Assembly (NCBI GenBank): GCA_028714075.1 | Contig: JAQTMZ010000007.1 | Coordinates: forward strand, 141,466 to 196,464 | Length of the DNA stretch: 54,999 nucleotides | Source of the DNA: Gallionella sp. | Lineage (GTDB): Bacteria > Pseudomonadota > Gammaproteobacteria > Burkholderiales > Gallionellaceae | Direction of reading: 5' to 3' | In this document: positions 1 to 8,189 of the stretch, piece by piece | Numbering within the stretch: the first letter of the stretch is position 1 | Layout of the letters: each line of letters starts with the position of its first letter | The notes under the pieces: generated by a model | Databases searched by the model: none | Told to the model about the DNA's origin: nothing | What the model saw: only the letters and a program-made list of their open reading frames with translations | Made by a program: the position numbers and the translations under genes

Positions 1-135
1 CAGCAGCAGGAGCGGCAGCAGCAGGAGCGGCAGCAGCAGGAGCGGCAGCAGCAGGAGCGGCAGCAGCAGGAGCGGCAGCAGCAGGAGCGGCAGCAGCAGG
101 AGCGGCAGCAGCAGGAGCGGCAGCAGCAGGAGCGG
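1..135. repeat. 15-bp perfect tandem repeat (9 copies visible)
   Basis: The unit CAGCAGCAGGAGCGG is repeated nine times without change and continues past the left edge. Imperfect derivatives follow to about 235. It is in frame with the minus-strand lipoprotein and encodes AAPAA. Because the unit is a multiple of three, changes in copy number alter protein length without shifting the frame. Confidence 0.95.
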
Positions 136-301
136 CAGCAGCTTCGGCAGCAGGAGCGGATGCCGCTTCGGCAGCAGGAGCTGGTGCAGCGGCAGGAGCC
201 GGTGCAGGAGCTGGCGCAGCAGCAGGAGCTTCAGCAGGTTTTCCGCCACAAGCGGTCAAAGCAAGAGCCAGCAGAGCAGCAATAAGAGCAGTGTGTTTCA
301 T
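1..301 (-). CDS. Ala/Pro-rich lipoprotein, partial (C-terminus outside window)
   Basis: The start at 301 is preceded by a good Shine-Dalgarno (GAGGA, 302-315). The N-terminus (MKHTALIAALLALALTAC) is a short lipoprotein signal peptide ending in an LTAC lipobox, so the product should be lipidated at that cysteine and anchored to a membrane. After C18 the protein has GGKPAEAP and then almost only Ala and Pro. From about residue 56 on it is a perfect pentapeptide AAPAA repeat that runs off the left edge. At least 100 residues are visible and no folded domain is seen. Low-complexity Ala/Pro linkers of this kind usually space a C-terminal domain from the lipid anchor, but that domain is outside the window. 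Function unknown. Confidence 0.75.
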   Translation of the reverse strand, partial: MKHTALIAALLALALTACGGKPAEAPAAAPAPAPAPAAAPAPAAEAASAPAAEAAAAPAAAAPAAAAPAAAAPAAAAPAAAAPAAAAPAAAAPAAAAPAA

Positions 302-457
302 TTTATTTCCTCGGGAGTTTTAGTTGAAAAGCATAAAAATTCACCTGATTTTAAACGCATTAAAATTATTGCACCCAAAACCAAAGGCCGCACATTCTAT
401 CACCTGAGCATAGAAAATCCAGTGGTTTTGCAACTCTTTTGCCATGGAGAGCCTCTG

Positions 458-949
458 CTACAGCCCAAGCTTGGTAGATGATATTCCCGGATGGGAAGCC
501 GTCCACATTTCCATAAAACGCGATTTCAAGGCGCGCGCATTTTCAGGATCATGCTGTGCCAGGATGCCGCGCGGATCGTCAAAATGGAAGCGGCGCACAT
601 AATGCGAATCGTCGGCAACGGCAAACGGCTCAGTGATTTGGCGCAGATTTTTTGGCGTCTGATAAATGGACATGCTGCTGCCAAACTGTTGCAGCAGCAG
701 CATCATGCGCGGGCATAGCGTGGATAAATAATGCGTGTCATGAACCAGTACGAACAGCCGATGGATGGGGCTGGCAAGCAGAAAACCGCGCAATGTTTCG
801 TAGCGGGCTTCGGCGTTAAAACCCAGCCCGTCGAAATCTTTGTCAAACAAATACAGATTGTGCTGCGCCAGTTTGCACAACGTGTCCAGCGCGGCGGTGT
901 AGTCCGCAATGCCATCCAGCTTGGTGTGTTGCAGCGTGTCATCATTCAT
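458..949 (-). CDS. Conserved hypothetical protein, DUF7931-like
   Basis: This 163-residue cytoplasmic protein has no signal peptide. The ribosome site GGAGCC lies just upstream of the ATG at 949. The alternation of strands and helices (LYLFDKDFDGLGFN early, then a central LFVLVHDTHYL strand, and FHFDDPRGILAQHDPENA late) recalls a degenerate phospholipase D-like fold. Betaproteobacterial proteins of this length annotated as DUF7931 are the closest match I can recall. No catalytic HKD motif is present. It stands alone, followed by the lipoprotein gene on the same strand. Family recognition is from memory, so the function is left open. Confidence 0.6.
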   Translation of the reverse strand: MNDDTLQHTKLDGIADYTAALDTLCKLAQHNLYLFDKDFDGLGFNAEARYETLRGFLLASPIHRLFVLVHDTHYLSTLCPRMMLLLQQFGSSMSIYQTPKNLRQITEPFAVADDSHYVRRFHFDDPRGILAQHDPENARALKSRFMEMWTASHPGISSTKLGL

Positions 950-1217
950 GATCGGCTCCTGAAGTTCAGGTGGAAGGAATATAGCCGTTTAAATACTGGC
1001 GGTAAAGCAGGTTGCTTATGGATTGCATATAGGGCTCGGTGTACTTCTTAGTTTTGATCCCATAAAACAAGCTTCCCGATGCTCCCGTTCAGGTGAACAT
1101 GGGAATTTAATTGGGCAACCGGAATTATGGGCTCCCCTTGCCCGGTTCATATAGGGCATAATAATTTTTATAACGTGGCCTAAAAGTGTTTAGAATACCA
1201 AGCAGGGGGGAACGTTC

Positions 1218-1697
1218 ATGCAATCTGTCCAGCTTACTATCGGAATGGAAGCGCCGCACTTTGAGTTGCCGGATGCCGACATGGAAACTTTTGTGCTCAC
1301 TTCGCAGCAGGGCAAAAAAAATGTCGTGTTATATTTTTACCCTAGGGACGACACGCCGGGCTGCGCTATGGAAGCCAATGAGTTCAGCGAGTTTGACGAC
1401 GATTTCGCCAAACTCGACACTATCGTGGTCGGCATCAGCCGCGACGATTGTTTGAGCCATGCGTCGTTTCGCGACAAATACGGGTTGTCGGTATTGCTGC
1501 TCTCCGACCCGGATGCCCGGGTCTGCAAACGCTATGGCGTGATGCAGGAAAAAGAAGTGGACGGGCATAAAAAGCATGTTGTTCAACGCTCTACTTTTGT
1601 AATCGATAAGCATGGCAAGCTGCGCCATGTCATGTACGGCGTTCATGCGCATGGGCACGCGCGGGAAATCTTTAACCTGATAAAGGAGCTGAAATGA
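1218..1697 (+). CDS. bcp: Peroxiredoxin, Bcp/PrxQ-type
   Basis: A thiol peroxidase that reduces hydrogen peroxide and organic peroxides in the cytoplasm, 159 residues. The fold signature FYPRDDTPGC places the peroxidatic cysteine at C49. The usual +5 resolving cysteine of E. coli Bcp is absent (the motif reads GCAMEANEF). C78 and C103 are the only other cysteines, so it is either a 1-Cys enzyme or an atypical 2-Cys enzyme. An AGGGGGG ribosome site precedes the ATG at 1218. Its stop overlaps the slyD start by 4 bp (ATGA), so the two are translationally coupled. This pairs peroxide defence with a folding or metal chaperone. Confidence 0.9.
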   Translation: MQSVQLTIGMEAPHFELPDADMETFVLTSQQGKKNVVLYFYPRDDTPGCAMEANEFSEFDDDFAKLDTIVVGISRDDCLSHASFRDKYGLSVLLLSDPDARVCKRYGVMQEKEVDGHKKHVVQRSTFVIDKHGKLRHVMYGVHAHGHAREIFNLIKELK

Positions 1698-2179
1698 AAA
1701 TCGCCAAAGACACCGTTGTTTCACTGCGCTATGAATTGTTCGATTCCGCAGGCGAGTTGCTGGAAAAAATCGAAGAGGCGGTCAGCTACCTGCACGGCGG
1801 CTACGACGGCATTTTTCCGCTGGTTGAAGAAGCGTTGCACGGCAAGAGTGTGGGTGACCAATGCAGCGTGACCTTGCAGCCCGACGATGCCTTCGGCGAA
1901 TACGACCACGAACTGGTCGAGGTTGAAGCGCGCAACGCATTCCCGGCAGATGTGGCGGTAGGCATGCAGTTTGAAGGTGCGCCTGACAATTCCGACGAAG
2001 AAGATTTTCTGCTTTACACCGTTGTTGACGTGACCGAAGATGAAGTGACGGTGGACGGCAACCATCCGCTGGCCGGCAAAACGCTTGCTTTCAATTGTAC
2101 CGTTACGGGTGTGCGCCCCGCCACCGCAGAAGAGCTTATGCATGGGCATGTGCATGGTGAGGGCGGCTCCATCCATTAA
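1694..2179 (+). CDS. slyD: FKBP-type peptidyl-prolyl isomerase, SlyD-like
   Basis: A 161-residue cytoplasmic prolyl isomerase/chaperone. The FKBP core is interrupted by the insert-in-flap chaperone domain at about residues 70-125, and the FKBP signature DGNHPLAGKTL follows at 121-131. The C-terminus carries a short His-rich tail (HGHVHGEGGSIH), a reduced form of the metal-binding tail that lets E. coli SlyD bind nickel. It starts inside the peroxiredoxin stop (ATGA overlap). A MITE-like element begins directly after the stop. Confidence 0.92.
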   Translation: MKIAKDTVVSLRYELFDSAGELLEKIEEAVSYLHGGYDGIFPLVEEALHGKSVGDQCSVTLQPDDAFGEYDHELVEVEARNAFPADVAVGMQFEGAPDNSDEEDFLLYTVVDVTEDEVTVDGNHPLAGKTLAFNCTVTGVRPATAEELMHGHVHGEGGSIH

Positions 2180-2364
2180 AGGGAGCCTCTAAAAATTCAC
2201 ATTTCATCCCAACTGCTGCGTTGCGTAAAAAACTTCTTGCTTACATATAAAACACATGCGGCGCGGCGAAATTTTTTGCGAGCCGCCGCTGTGCGGCTTG
2301 CCTGCTTACCCCACTTCCGCGCCTTGCATTTGGGCGAACTCTGAATTTTTAGAGGCTCCCTAAA
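2177..2364. mobile_element. MITE-like element with 19-bp terminal inverted repeats
   Basis: Perfect 19-bp inverted termini (GGGAGCCTCTAAAAATTCA) lie at 2181-2199 and 2342-2360. Each is flanked by TAAA (2177-2180 and 2361-2364), which looks like a 4-bp target duplication. The 142-bp interior has no plausible gene. Its GCTGCGTTGCG-type sequence resembles repeats common in betaproteobacterial intergenic regions. The left TAAA overlaps the stop codon region of slyD, so insertion just after that gene is likely. A parental transposase is not in the window. Confidence 0.7.
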
Positions 2365-2418
2365 GGTAACGCCTATTTGCATTTGCGCGCATCCGCTATG
2401 CAGCTAGTCTGCTAGCCT

Positions 2419-4599
2419 TTATTCCTGCCGCTTCCAGCGTTTCAGCAGCAGCGCGTTGCTCACCACCGACACCGAGCTCATCGCCATTGCCGCACCGGCA
2501 ATCACCGGATTGAGCATGCCCAGCGCGGCAAGCGGGATACCCAGCACGTTGTAGGCGAATGCGAAAAACAGGTTCTGGCGGATTTTCTTCAGTGAGGCGC
2601 GCGACAGGGAAATCGCGTCCGCCACGCTCATCAGATCGTTGCGCATCAGCGTGATGTCGGCCGCTTCGATGGCGATGTCGCTGCCGCTGCGCATCGCGAA
2701 GCTGACATCGGCGGCGGCCAGCGCGGGCGCGTCGTTGATGCCGTCGCCGACCATGCCGATAAGCTGGCCTTCAGCCTTGAACGATTGTACTTGTGCCGCC
2801 TTGTCCTGCGGCAGCACCTCGGCGCGAAATTCCGTGATGCCTGCCTGCCGGGCAATCGCCTGCGCGGTGGCCTGGTTGTCTCCGCTCAGCATTACCACGC
2901 GAATGCCCATCGCGGCGAGTTGCGCCACGGCGGCGCGGCTGCTGGCGCGCAGTTGGTCGGCGAAGGCGATACAGCCCAGTAACTTGCCATCACGGGCAAT
3001 GGCGATCACGCTTTTGCCTTGTTGCTGCAAGCCCAGTATTTGCCGTTCATCAACCGTTATTCCTTCACTTATGGCGAAGCCGGGCGAGCCGAGCAGATAA
3101 TGTTTTCCGTCGACTTCGGCGCGCAGGCCGTGGCCGGATATTTCGTTGATGTTTGCGCTTTGCGCCGGTGCTGCTTGCCAAGATCCGGTGTGCAAGCTTT
3201 GGGCGTAATCGAGCAGGGCGCGCGACAGCGGGTGCGTGGAACCCTGCGCCAGCATCGCCGCTGTTTGCAGCAATTCTGCCTCAGTTACATCGGGCATCGG
3301 CAGCAAGTCGGTCACGTCCGGTTTGCCCACGGTCAGCGTGCCGGTTTTATCCACCACTAATACCGAGAGTTGGTGCGCGCGTTCCAGAGCGGCGGCATCC
3401 TTGACCAGAATGCCCGCCTGTGCGGCGCGCCCGGTGGCCACGACCAGAGCAGTCGGCGTTGCCAGCCCGAGCGCGCACGGGCAGGAAATGACCAGCACCG
3501 CCACGGCATTGATCAGCGCCGTGGCAAAGCCGCTGCCCGCTATCCACCAGCCGGCAAAGGTCAGCAGCGCGATGACTACCACCGCCGGCACGAACACGGC
3601 GGAAATCCGGTCGGCGAGTTTTTGTATCGCGGCCTTCGAGCCTTGCGCCTGCTCCACCAGCCGGATGATCGCGGCAAGCTGGGTGTGCGACCCCACCGCC
3701 AGCGCGCGGCATTTCAGCAGGCCGTGCTGGTTGAAGGTGGCGGCATACACCTTGTCGCCGGGCTGCTTGCCCTGCGGAATACTTTCCCCGGTAAGCATGG
3801 CTTCATCCAGGCTGGATGCGCCTTCCAGCACGATGCCGTCGACCGGCACGCTTTCGCCGGGGCGCACCAGGAACACATCGTCCACTTGCATCTGTTCGAC
3901 GGCCAGCTCCTGCATCACGCCATCGCGTTCGACATGCGCCATTTTCGGTTGCAGGTTGATCAGCGCCTCCAGCGCACTGGAGGCTTTGCCTTTGGCGCGC
4001 GCTTCCAGCAGCTTGCCGAGCAGTACGAGTGTAATTAGGGTTGCGCTCGCTTCAAAATAAATCGGCTGATCGAGGTTGAATAGTAATACCGCGCAGCTCA
4101 GCAAATACGCCGCACTGGTGCCGAGCGCCACCAGCACATCCATGTTCGCGCCGCCGCCGCGCAGGCTGCTCCATGAGCCGGTGTAGAAACGCCGCCCGCT
4201 CCAGAATTGCACCGGCGTGGCGAGCAGCCATTGCAGCCAGCCCGGCAACATGGCATGAATGCCGGCGAACATCAGCAGCATTTCCGCCAGCAACGGCAGC
4301 GTGAGCAACACTGCGATAAGAAATTGTATTTGCTCCCGGCGGTAAGCGGCGGCGCGCGCCTGTTTTTCGGCGGCAAAGTCGCGCAGCGGGTGCGCGTCGT
4401 AACCCGCGCCCTGTATGGCTTTGATCAAGTCTGTAAGCGAGGTTTGGCGCGGGTTGTAGGCGATATGTGCTTTTTCGGTGGCGATGTTCACCGTCGCCGC
4501 TACTTCCGGCAGTTGGTTCAACACTTTTTCCACGCGCGCAGAACAGGATGCGCAATGCATGCCGGTGACTTGCAGGTCGATGTGGGTTGGTGTGGGCAT
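2419..4599 (-). CDS. copA: Copper-exporting P1B-type ATPase CopA
   Basis: This inner-membrane pump expels Cu(I) at the cost of ATP. The 726 residues hold one N-terminal HMA domain with the metal site GMHCASC (13-19), an actuator TGES (270-273), the membrane CPC metal site (373-375), the phosphorylated aspartate D417 in DKTGTLT, an HP motif (456-457) and the hinge GDGINDAP (618-625). The last membrane segments carry YN and MSSVS, as expected for Cu(I) rather than zinc pumps. It is a little short because it has a single HMA domain. It precedes no copper chaperone in view. A Crp/Fnr gene lies upstream, but no CueR-type operator was found near the start. Confidence 0.95.
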   Translation of the reverse strand: MPTPTHIDLQVTGMHCASCSARVEKVLNQLPEVAATVNIATEKAHIAYNPRQTSLTDLIKAIQGAGYDAHPLRDFAAEKQARAAAYRREQIQFLIAVLLTLPLLAEMLLMFAGIHAMLPGWLQWLLATPVQFWSGRRFYTGSWSSLRGGGANMDVLVALGTSAAYLLSCAVLLFNLDQPIYFEASATLITLVLLGKLLEARAKGKASSALEALINLQPKMAHVERDGVMQELAVEQMQVDDVFLVRPGESVPVDGIVLEGASSLDEAMLTGESIPQGKQPGDKVYAATFNQHGLLKCRALAVGSHTQLAAIIRLVEQAQGSKAAIQKLADRISAVFVPAVVVIALLTFAGWWIAGSGFATALINAVAVLVISCPCALGLATPTALVVATGRAAQAGILVKDAAALERAHQLSVLVVDKTGTLTVGKPDVTDLLPMPDVTEAELLQTAAMLAQGSTHPLSRALLDYAQSLHTGSWQAAPAQSANINEISGHGLRAEVDGKHYLLGSPGFAISEGITVDERQILGLQQQGKSVIAIARDGKLLGCIAFADQLRASSRAAVAQLAAMGIRVVMLSGDNQATAQAIARQAGITEFRAEVLPQDKAAQVQSFKAEGQLIGMVGDGINDAPALAAADVSFAMRSGSDIAIEAADITLMRNDLMSVADAISLSRASLKKIRQNLFFAFAYNVLGIPLAALGMLNPVIAGAAMAMSSVSVVSNALLLKRWKRQE

Positions 4600-4700
4600 A
4601 TGCGAATTATATGCCCATCCCGTCGGAAGGCGGTGGGATGGAAGACGCCCGATAGGCGGAATGGGCTATCGGGCGAAACGGGGAGTGAAAATGCTTCCGG

Positions 4701-4892
4701 TTATTTCTTCATCGGGCAGGTGCTTACGCCGAGAATTGCATAGGCCGGGCAAACGCCTATAGCGCCGGTCAGCAGAGGTACTATGCCAATCCAGCCCCAT
4801 ATACCCACCGTGCCGGTAGCGGCCAGCCCGATCAATACCAGACCGGCAATTACCCGCACTGCGCGATCAATCGTTCCTTCGTTCGGTTTCAT
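4701..4892 (-). CDS. DUF2892 (YgaP-like) small inner-membrane protein
   Basis: A 63-residue protein with two hydrophobic helices (about 13-29 and 31-50) and the family pattern NxGxxDRxxRxxxGLxLI near the start, then CPAYAILGVSTC at the end. DUF2892 domains occur alone or fused to rhodanese domains, and their role is not settled. The two cysteines near the C-terminus are conserved in the family. A perfect CRP-type palindrome sits about 60 bp upstream of the start, suggesting control by a Crp/Fnr protein, perhaps the one encoded next door. Confidence 0.85.
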   Translation of the reverse strand: MKPNEGTIDRAVRVIAGLVLIGLAATGTVGIWGWIGIVPLLTGAIGVCPAYAILGVSTCPMKK

Positions 4893-4952
4893 TTTAATCC
4901 CCTTATATGGGTCAGTGAAGTTTGCAGGTTAGAAGAATCGCGTCGCAATGTC

Positions 4953-4968
4953 TGTGATGAAAATCACA
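4953..4968. promoter_or_regulatory. CRP/FNR-type operator (TGTGA-N6-TCACA)
   Basis: The sequence TGTGATGAAAATCACA is a perfect dyad matching the CRP half-sites TGTGA/TCACA. It also contains the FNR-family core TGAT-N4-ATCA. It lies 61 bp upstream of the DUF2892 start and inside the gap after the Crp/Fnr gene. Such a position suits activation of the downstream gene. That the neighbouring regulator binds it is inference. Confidence 0.65.
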
Positions 4969-5022
4969 CAAGGTGCGCGGGACGATGCGGCGGAACGGTT
5001 GCGGTTTCCGGCCTGCGCGTTG

Positions 5023-5688
5023 TTAGAGCTCGGCGAATCCTTGGAGCGCAGGCGCATTGGTGATGTCGATTTGCTCGCGCCCCAGCTTGACCCAGCCTTG
5101 TTCGGCAAAGCCTTTGAGCAGACGGCTGACAATCTCGCGCGCACTGCCGAGCTCATCGGCGAGCGCTTGATGAGTGATGTGTATCGGGTTGGTTTTTTTT
5201 ATCAACAGCTTGGCCAGACGTTGGTCGAGTTTTTGGAATGCAACGGCGGAAACCAGTTGCATCAGGTCGGTGATCCGGTCGGAAAACAGATGAAACACAT
5301 AGTTGCGAAATGCCTCGCAGCTGCCAAGCAGGGTGTGGAATGCGCTCGCGGGCAACAACACTATTTCCAATGCTTGCTCGGCAATGCCGCGCGCCTGATA
5401 GCGGGTGTGGCCGAGCAGGCAACTGCTGGTGAGGATGCAACTCTCGCCCGATAAGACGCGGTACAGTTGCAACTCGCGCCCACTCGGCGCGGCCTTGATG
5501 ACGCGGATGCTGCCGGATAACAGCAGCGGGAAGCCCTGGCAGGGCTGGTTCTCGTCGAACACTACCGTTCCTGCCGGGAGTTGCATCACGCTCGCTGCCG
5601 CCAGCAACCCGTCCAGCTTTGCGGCAGGCAATTCATGCAGCATCGGGTATTGCTGCAACAGACGTTCTTTTGTGTCGTTATCTATCAT
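5023..5688 (-). CDS. Crp/Fnr-family transcriptional regulator
   Basis: A 221-residue DNA-binding regulator with an N-terminal cyclic-nucleotide-binding-like barrel (about 20-130) and a C-terminal winged helix (about 150-205). The recognition helix reads LGSAREIVSRLLKGF. The SAREIVSR pattern is close to the E-SR signature of CRP and FNR, in keeping with the TGTGA/TCACA dyad found nearby. There is no N-terminal cysteine cluster like that of FNR, so an iron-sulfur oxygen sensor is unlikely. C50, C83 and C90 are scattered. The effector is unknown. It is transcribed toward the DUF2892 and copA genes. Confidence 0.9.
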   Translation of the reverse strand: MIDNDTKERLLQQYPMLHELPAAKLDGLLAAASVMQLPAGTVVFDENQPCQGFPLLLSGSIRVIKAAPSGRELQLYRVLSGESCILTSSCLLGHTRYQARGIAEQALEIVLLPASAFHTLLGSCEAFRNYVFHLFSDRITDLMQLVSAVAFQKLDQRLAKLLIKKTNPIHITHQALADELGSAREIVSRLLKGFAEQGWVKLGREQIDITNAPALQGFAEL

Positions 5689-5698
5689 GCCATTCAGC

Positions 5699-5795
5699 CG
5701 TTTGCCCTGAGCTTGTCAAAGCCTGTACTGAGCACAGTCGAAGGGGGCTCTGAGTAGTAAATGACTGGTGGTTCGACAAGCTCACCACGAACGGT
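5699..5795. repeat. Dispersed betaproteobacterial repeat, two inverted copies
   Basis: The stretch has GCCCTGAGCTTGTC (5705-5718), then GTTCGACAAGCTCACCACG near 5772-5790 in inverse orientation, ending in GAACGGTT. This is the TTCGACAAGCTCAGG...GAACGG motif found at three further places in the window (14721-14748, 45262-45287, 54492-54513). It lies between the lysS stop and the Crp/Fnr start and may act as a hairpin at the end of the lysS transcript. Confidence 0.7.
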
Positions 5796-5798
5796 TTA

Positions 5799-7331
5799 TT
5801 AAACTTCCGGGCGCATCTGCGGGAATAAAATCACATCGCGGATGCTGGCGCTGTCGGTGAGCAGCATCACCAGCCGGTCGATGCCGATGCCCTCTCCGGC
5901 GGTCGGCGGCAGGCCGTATTCCAGCGCGCGCACATAATCGTTGTCCTTGAACATCGCCTCCTCGTCGCCCGCATCCTTTGCCGCGACTTGCGCATCGAAG
6001 CGCGCGGCCTGATCTTCCGCATCGTTCAATTCCGAGAAGCCGTTGGCGATCTCGCGCCCGACGATGAACAGTTCGAAGCGTTCGGTGATCTCCGGATTCT
6101 TGTCGCTGCTGCGCGCCAGCGGCGAGACTTCCACCGGGTAATCGACGATGAAGGTCGGCTCGAACAGGTGCGCTTCGGCAAGCTCCTCGAACAGCGACAG
6201 CTGCAGTCCGCCGATGCCGTCCTGCGGCTTGTATTTGGCCTTCAGGTCTTCCAGTTCTGCGATCACAAAGTCGCGCTCGTTAAGTTGTGCGGTGGTGAAT
6301 TGCGGATGATATTTCTGAATCGCCTGCACCATCGTCAGGCGATGGAACGGCTTGCCCAGATCGAGCTCTTTGCCCTGGTAGGTGATGAGCGTTTTGCCCA
6401 ACACTTTCTGTGCCACCTCGCGGAACAGGCTCTCGCTGAAATCCATCAGGTACCGGTAATCGCGGTACGCTTCATAGAATTCCAGCATGGTGAATTCCGG
6501 GTTGTGGCGTGTGGACAGCCCCTCGTTGCGGAAATTGCGGTTGATCTCGAACACCTTCTCGAAGCCGCCCACCACCAGACGTTTCAGGTACAGCTCCGGC
6601 GCAATGCGCAGGTACATCTTCATATCCAGCGCGTTGTGGTGCGTCTCGAACGGCTTGGCCGCCGCGCCGCCGGGGATGGAGTGCATCATCGGCGTCTCCA
6701 CTTCCATGTAGCCATGGCGCACGAAAAAATCGCGTATCGCCTGGATGATCTGGGTGCGTTTCTTGAACACCTCGCGCGCATCCTCGTTGGTGATTAGGTC
6801 GAGATAACGCTGGCGGTATTTCTGCTCCTGATCGGTCAGGCCGTGGAATTTTTCCGGCAGCGGGCGCAATGCCTTGGTCAGCAGGCGTACCTGCGACACG
6901 CGCACCGACAGTTCGCCGGTCTTGGTCTTGAACAGCACGCCCACCGCGCCGAGGATGTCGCCCAGGTCGTAATGCTTGAACGCGTTGTGCGCTTCCTCGC
7001 CGGTGTCGTTGTTGCTGATGAACAGCTGAATCTTCCCGCTCATGTCCTGCACCGTGGCAAAGCTGGCCTTGCCCATCACGCGTTTCAGCATCATGCGTCC
7101 GGCCACCGCAACGTGTATCTGTGCGGCCTCCAGTTCGTCGTGCGTCTTTTCGCCGAACTCGGTGTGCAGGTCGCCCGCCAGATGCTTGCGCTCGAAGTCA
7201 TTGGGGAAGGCAATGCCCGCCTTGCGTATCTCGGCAAGCTTATGGCGGCGTTCCGCGATGATCTGGTTGTCGTCTTGCGGGTGTCCGGCTAAGGATTTTT
7301 CGGATTGTTGAATGATAGGTTCGGTCGTCAT
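5799..7331 (-). CDS. lysS: Lysyl-tRNA synthetase, class II
   Basis: Charges tRNA-Lys with lysine in the cytoplasm. The 510 residues match the bacterial class II enzyme. An OB-fold anticodon-binding domain (about 60-165) precedes the catalytic domain, with motif 2 in [20 protein letters not shown] and motif 3 in [12 protein letters not shown] near the end. In many proteobacteria lysS directly follows prfB. Here both genes keep the same strand and order but are 7.4 kb apart, with accessory genes between them. The ribosome site before the ATG at 7331 is weak. Confidence 0.97.
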   Translation of the reverse strand: MTTEPIIQQSEKSLAGHPQDDNQIIAERRHKLAEIRKAGIAFPNDFERKHLAGDLHTEFGEKTHDELEAAQIHVAVAGRMMLKRVMGKASFATVQDMSGKIQLFISNNDTGEEAHNAFKHYDLGDILGAVGVLFKTKTGELSVRVSQVRLLTKALRPLPEKFHGLTDQEQKYRQRYLDLITNEDAREVFKKRTQIIQAIRDFFVRHGYMEVETPMMHSIPGGAAAKPFETHHNALDMKMYLRIAPELYLKRLVVGGFEKVFEINRNFRNEGLSTRHNPEFTMLEFYEAYRDYRYLMDFSESLFREVAQKVLGKTLITYQGKELDLGKPFHRLTMVQAIQKYHPQFTTAQLNERDFVIAELEDLKAKYKPQDGIGGLQLSLFEELAEAHLFEPTFIVDYPVEVSPLARSSDKNPEITERFELFIVGREIANGFSELNDAEDQAARFDAQVAAKDAGDEEAMFKDNDYVRALEYGLPPTAGEGIGIDRLVMLLTDSASIRDVILFPQMRPEV

Positions 7332-7374
7332 GGTGGATGCTTAAAAAGTTAATCGAAAAAGTTTTTATAAAAAG

Positions 7375-7785
7375 TCAGGCCTTGGGCGTATCCACCGCAG
7401 GCGATAATCCGGCCGCTTTGGCGCGCTTCTTCAAGCGCTGGTCGAAGCTCAAAAAAGCGTTGCAGAAGTCGGCGCGCGCAAGGTGCAACGCATCGGCAAA
7501 ATCCAACCCTTTTTGATAGGCATTCAATGCGGCAAGCACGATGCCACGGTCTTCAATCTGCACATTCTCCAGGCCGCACAGCGACTCGAATACACGCTGT
7601 ATGTCTTTGCGCGAGAGTTCATAAAAACCGCGCATGACCCACTCGAATTCCAATATCACCGAGATAGACACAAATACGGCGCCGGACAGGGCCGAGATTG
7701 CCGCAGGGCGCTGCCGCACAGCTTCGGGATCATCCGCATCGTTGATGAAGAAGCGCGCCAGTACATTGGTATCGACCGCATTCAT
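7375..7785 (-). CDS. VapC-type PIN-domain toxin
   Basis: A 136-residue PIN-domain ribonuclease. The acidic metal-binding residues expected of the family are visible: D5 (AVDTNVLARF), E46 (ILEFEW), D95/D98 (LDFADALH) and D115 (SFDQRL). VapC toxins cleave specific RNAs, often initiator tRNA or rRNA. The ATG overlaps the stop of the upstream antitoxin gene by 4 bp (ATGA), the usual layout for a type II toxin-antitoxin pair. It lies directly downstream of the antitoxin and 43 bp upstream of lysS. Confidence 0.9.
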   Translation of the reverse strand: MNAVDTNVLARFFINDADDPEAVRQRPAAISALSGAVFVSISVILEFEWVMRGFYELSRKDIQRVFESLCGLENVQIEDRGIVLAALNAYQKGLDFADALHLARADFCNAFLSFDQRLKKRAKAAGLSPAVDTPKA

Positions 7786-8054
7786 TCCGGTACCCGGGCA
7801 GATGTTTTCCGTCTTTTTCCGCCCAGCAACGAGGCCGGATCGAAATCAGCCAGATTGCGCGCCTTGCCTGTCGAAGGGGCGGTCACCATGCCCGCACAAG
7901 CCGCCATGGAGCGAGTCTTGCGCTTGGGCATCACCGGCAGGATGCGCGCCACCGGCTCGCCGCGGCAAACGACCAGCACCTCCTCGTTGTCGGCAAACAT
8001 TTGCTCCGGATGGCTCAGGCCTTCGCGGGCTTCGCGGATGGTAAGAGTTTTCAT
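7782..8054 (-). CDS. Phd/YefM-like antitoxin partner of the PIN toxin
   Basis: A 90-residue protein. I start it at the ATG at 8054 because GAGGT lies at the proper distance; an in-frame ATG 30 bp upstream has no such site. The N-terminus MKTLTIREAREGLSH with VLVVCRGEPVARILPV at about 30-45 is the Phd/YefM DNA-binding fold (ReaR and a GxPVAxILP strand). The C-terminal half is basic and probably disordered, as expected for the toxin-binding segment. It should repress its own operon and neutralise the toxin. Confidence 0.85.
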   Translation of the reverse strand: MKTLTIREAREGLSHPEQMFADNEEVLVVCRGEPVARILPVMPKRKTRSMAACAGMVTAPSTGKARNLADFDPASLLGGKRRKTSARVPE

Positions 8055-8189
8055 GTGTTCGACCTCGTGTGCGGCATGTGTCACGCATTGTACACTGGTG
8101 ACACAAGGGTTGTCATGCGCCTTTGCGCACTATTGAGCCGGCGCGAAGGGGTAAGGCCAGCGCGTCAAAGATGCTATCCGGCCATGGCG

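Noticed and set aside
1..135. CRISPR array
   Set aside because: The 15-bp units are contiguous with no spacers and code for AAPAA.
1060..1180. A possible structured RNA upstream of the peroxiredoxin gene
   Set aside because: Only short complementary stretches (GGGCAA/TTGCCC) are visible; no known RNA family could be recognised.
3236..4060. A 274-residue frame opposite copA
   Set aside because: Antisense to a well supported P-type ATPase; it arises from high GC codon use and has no family resemblance.
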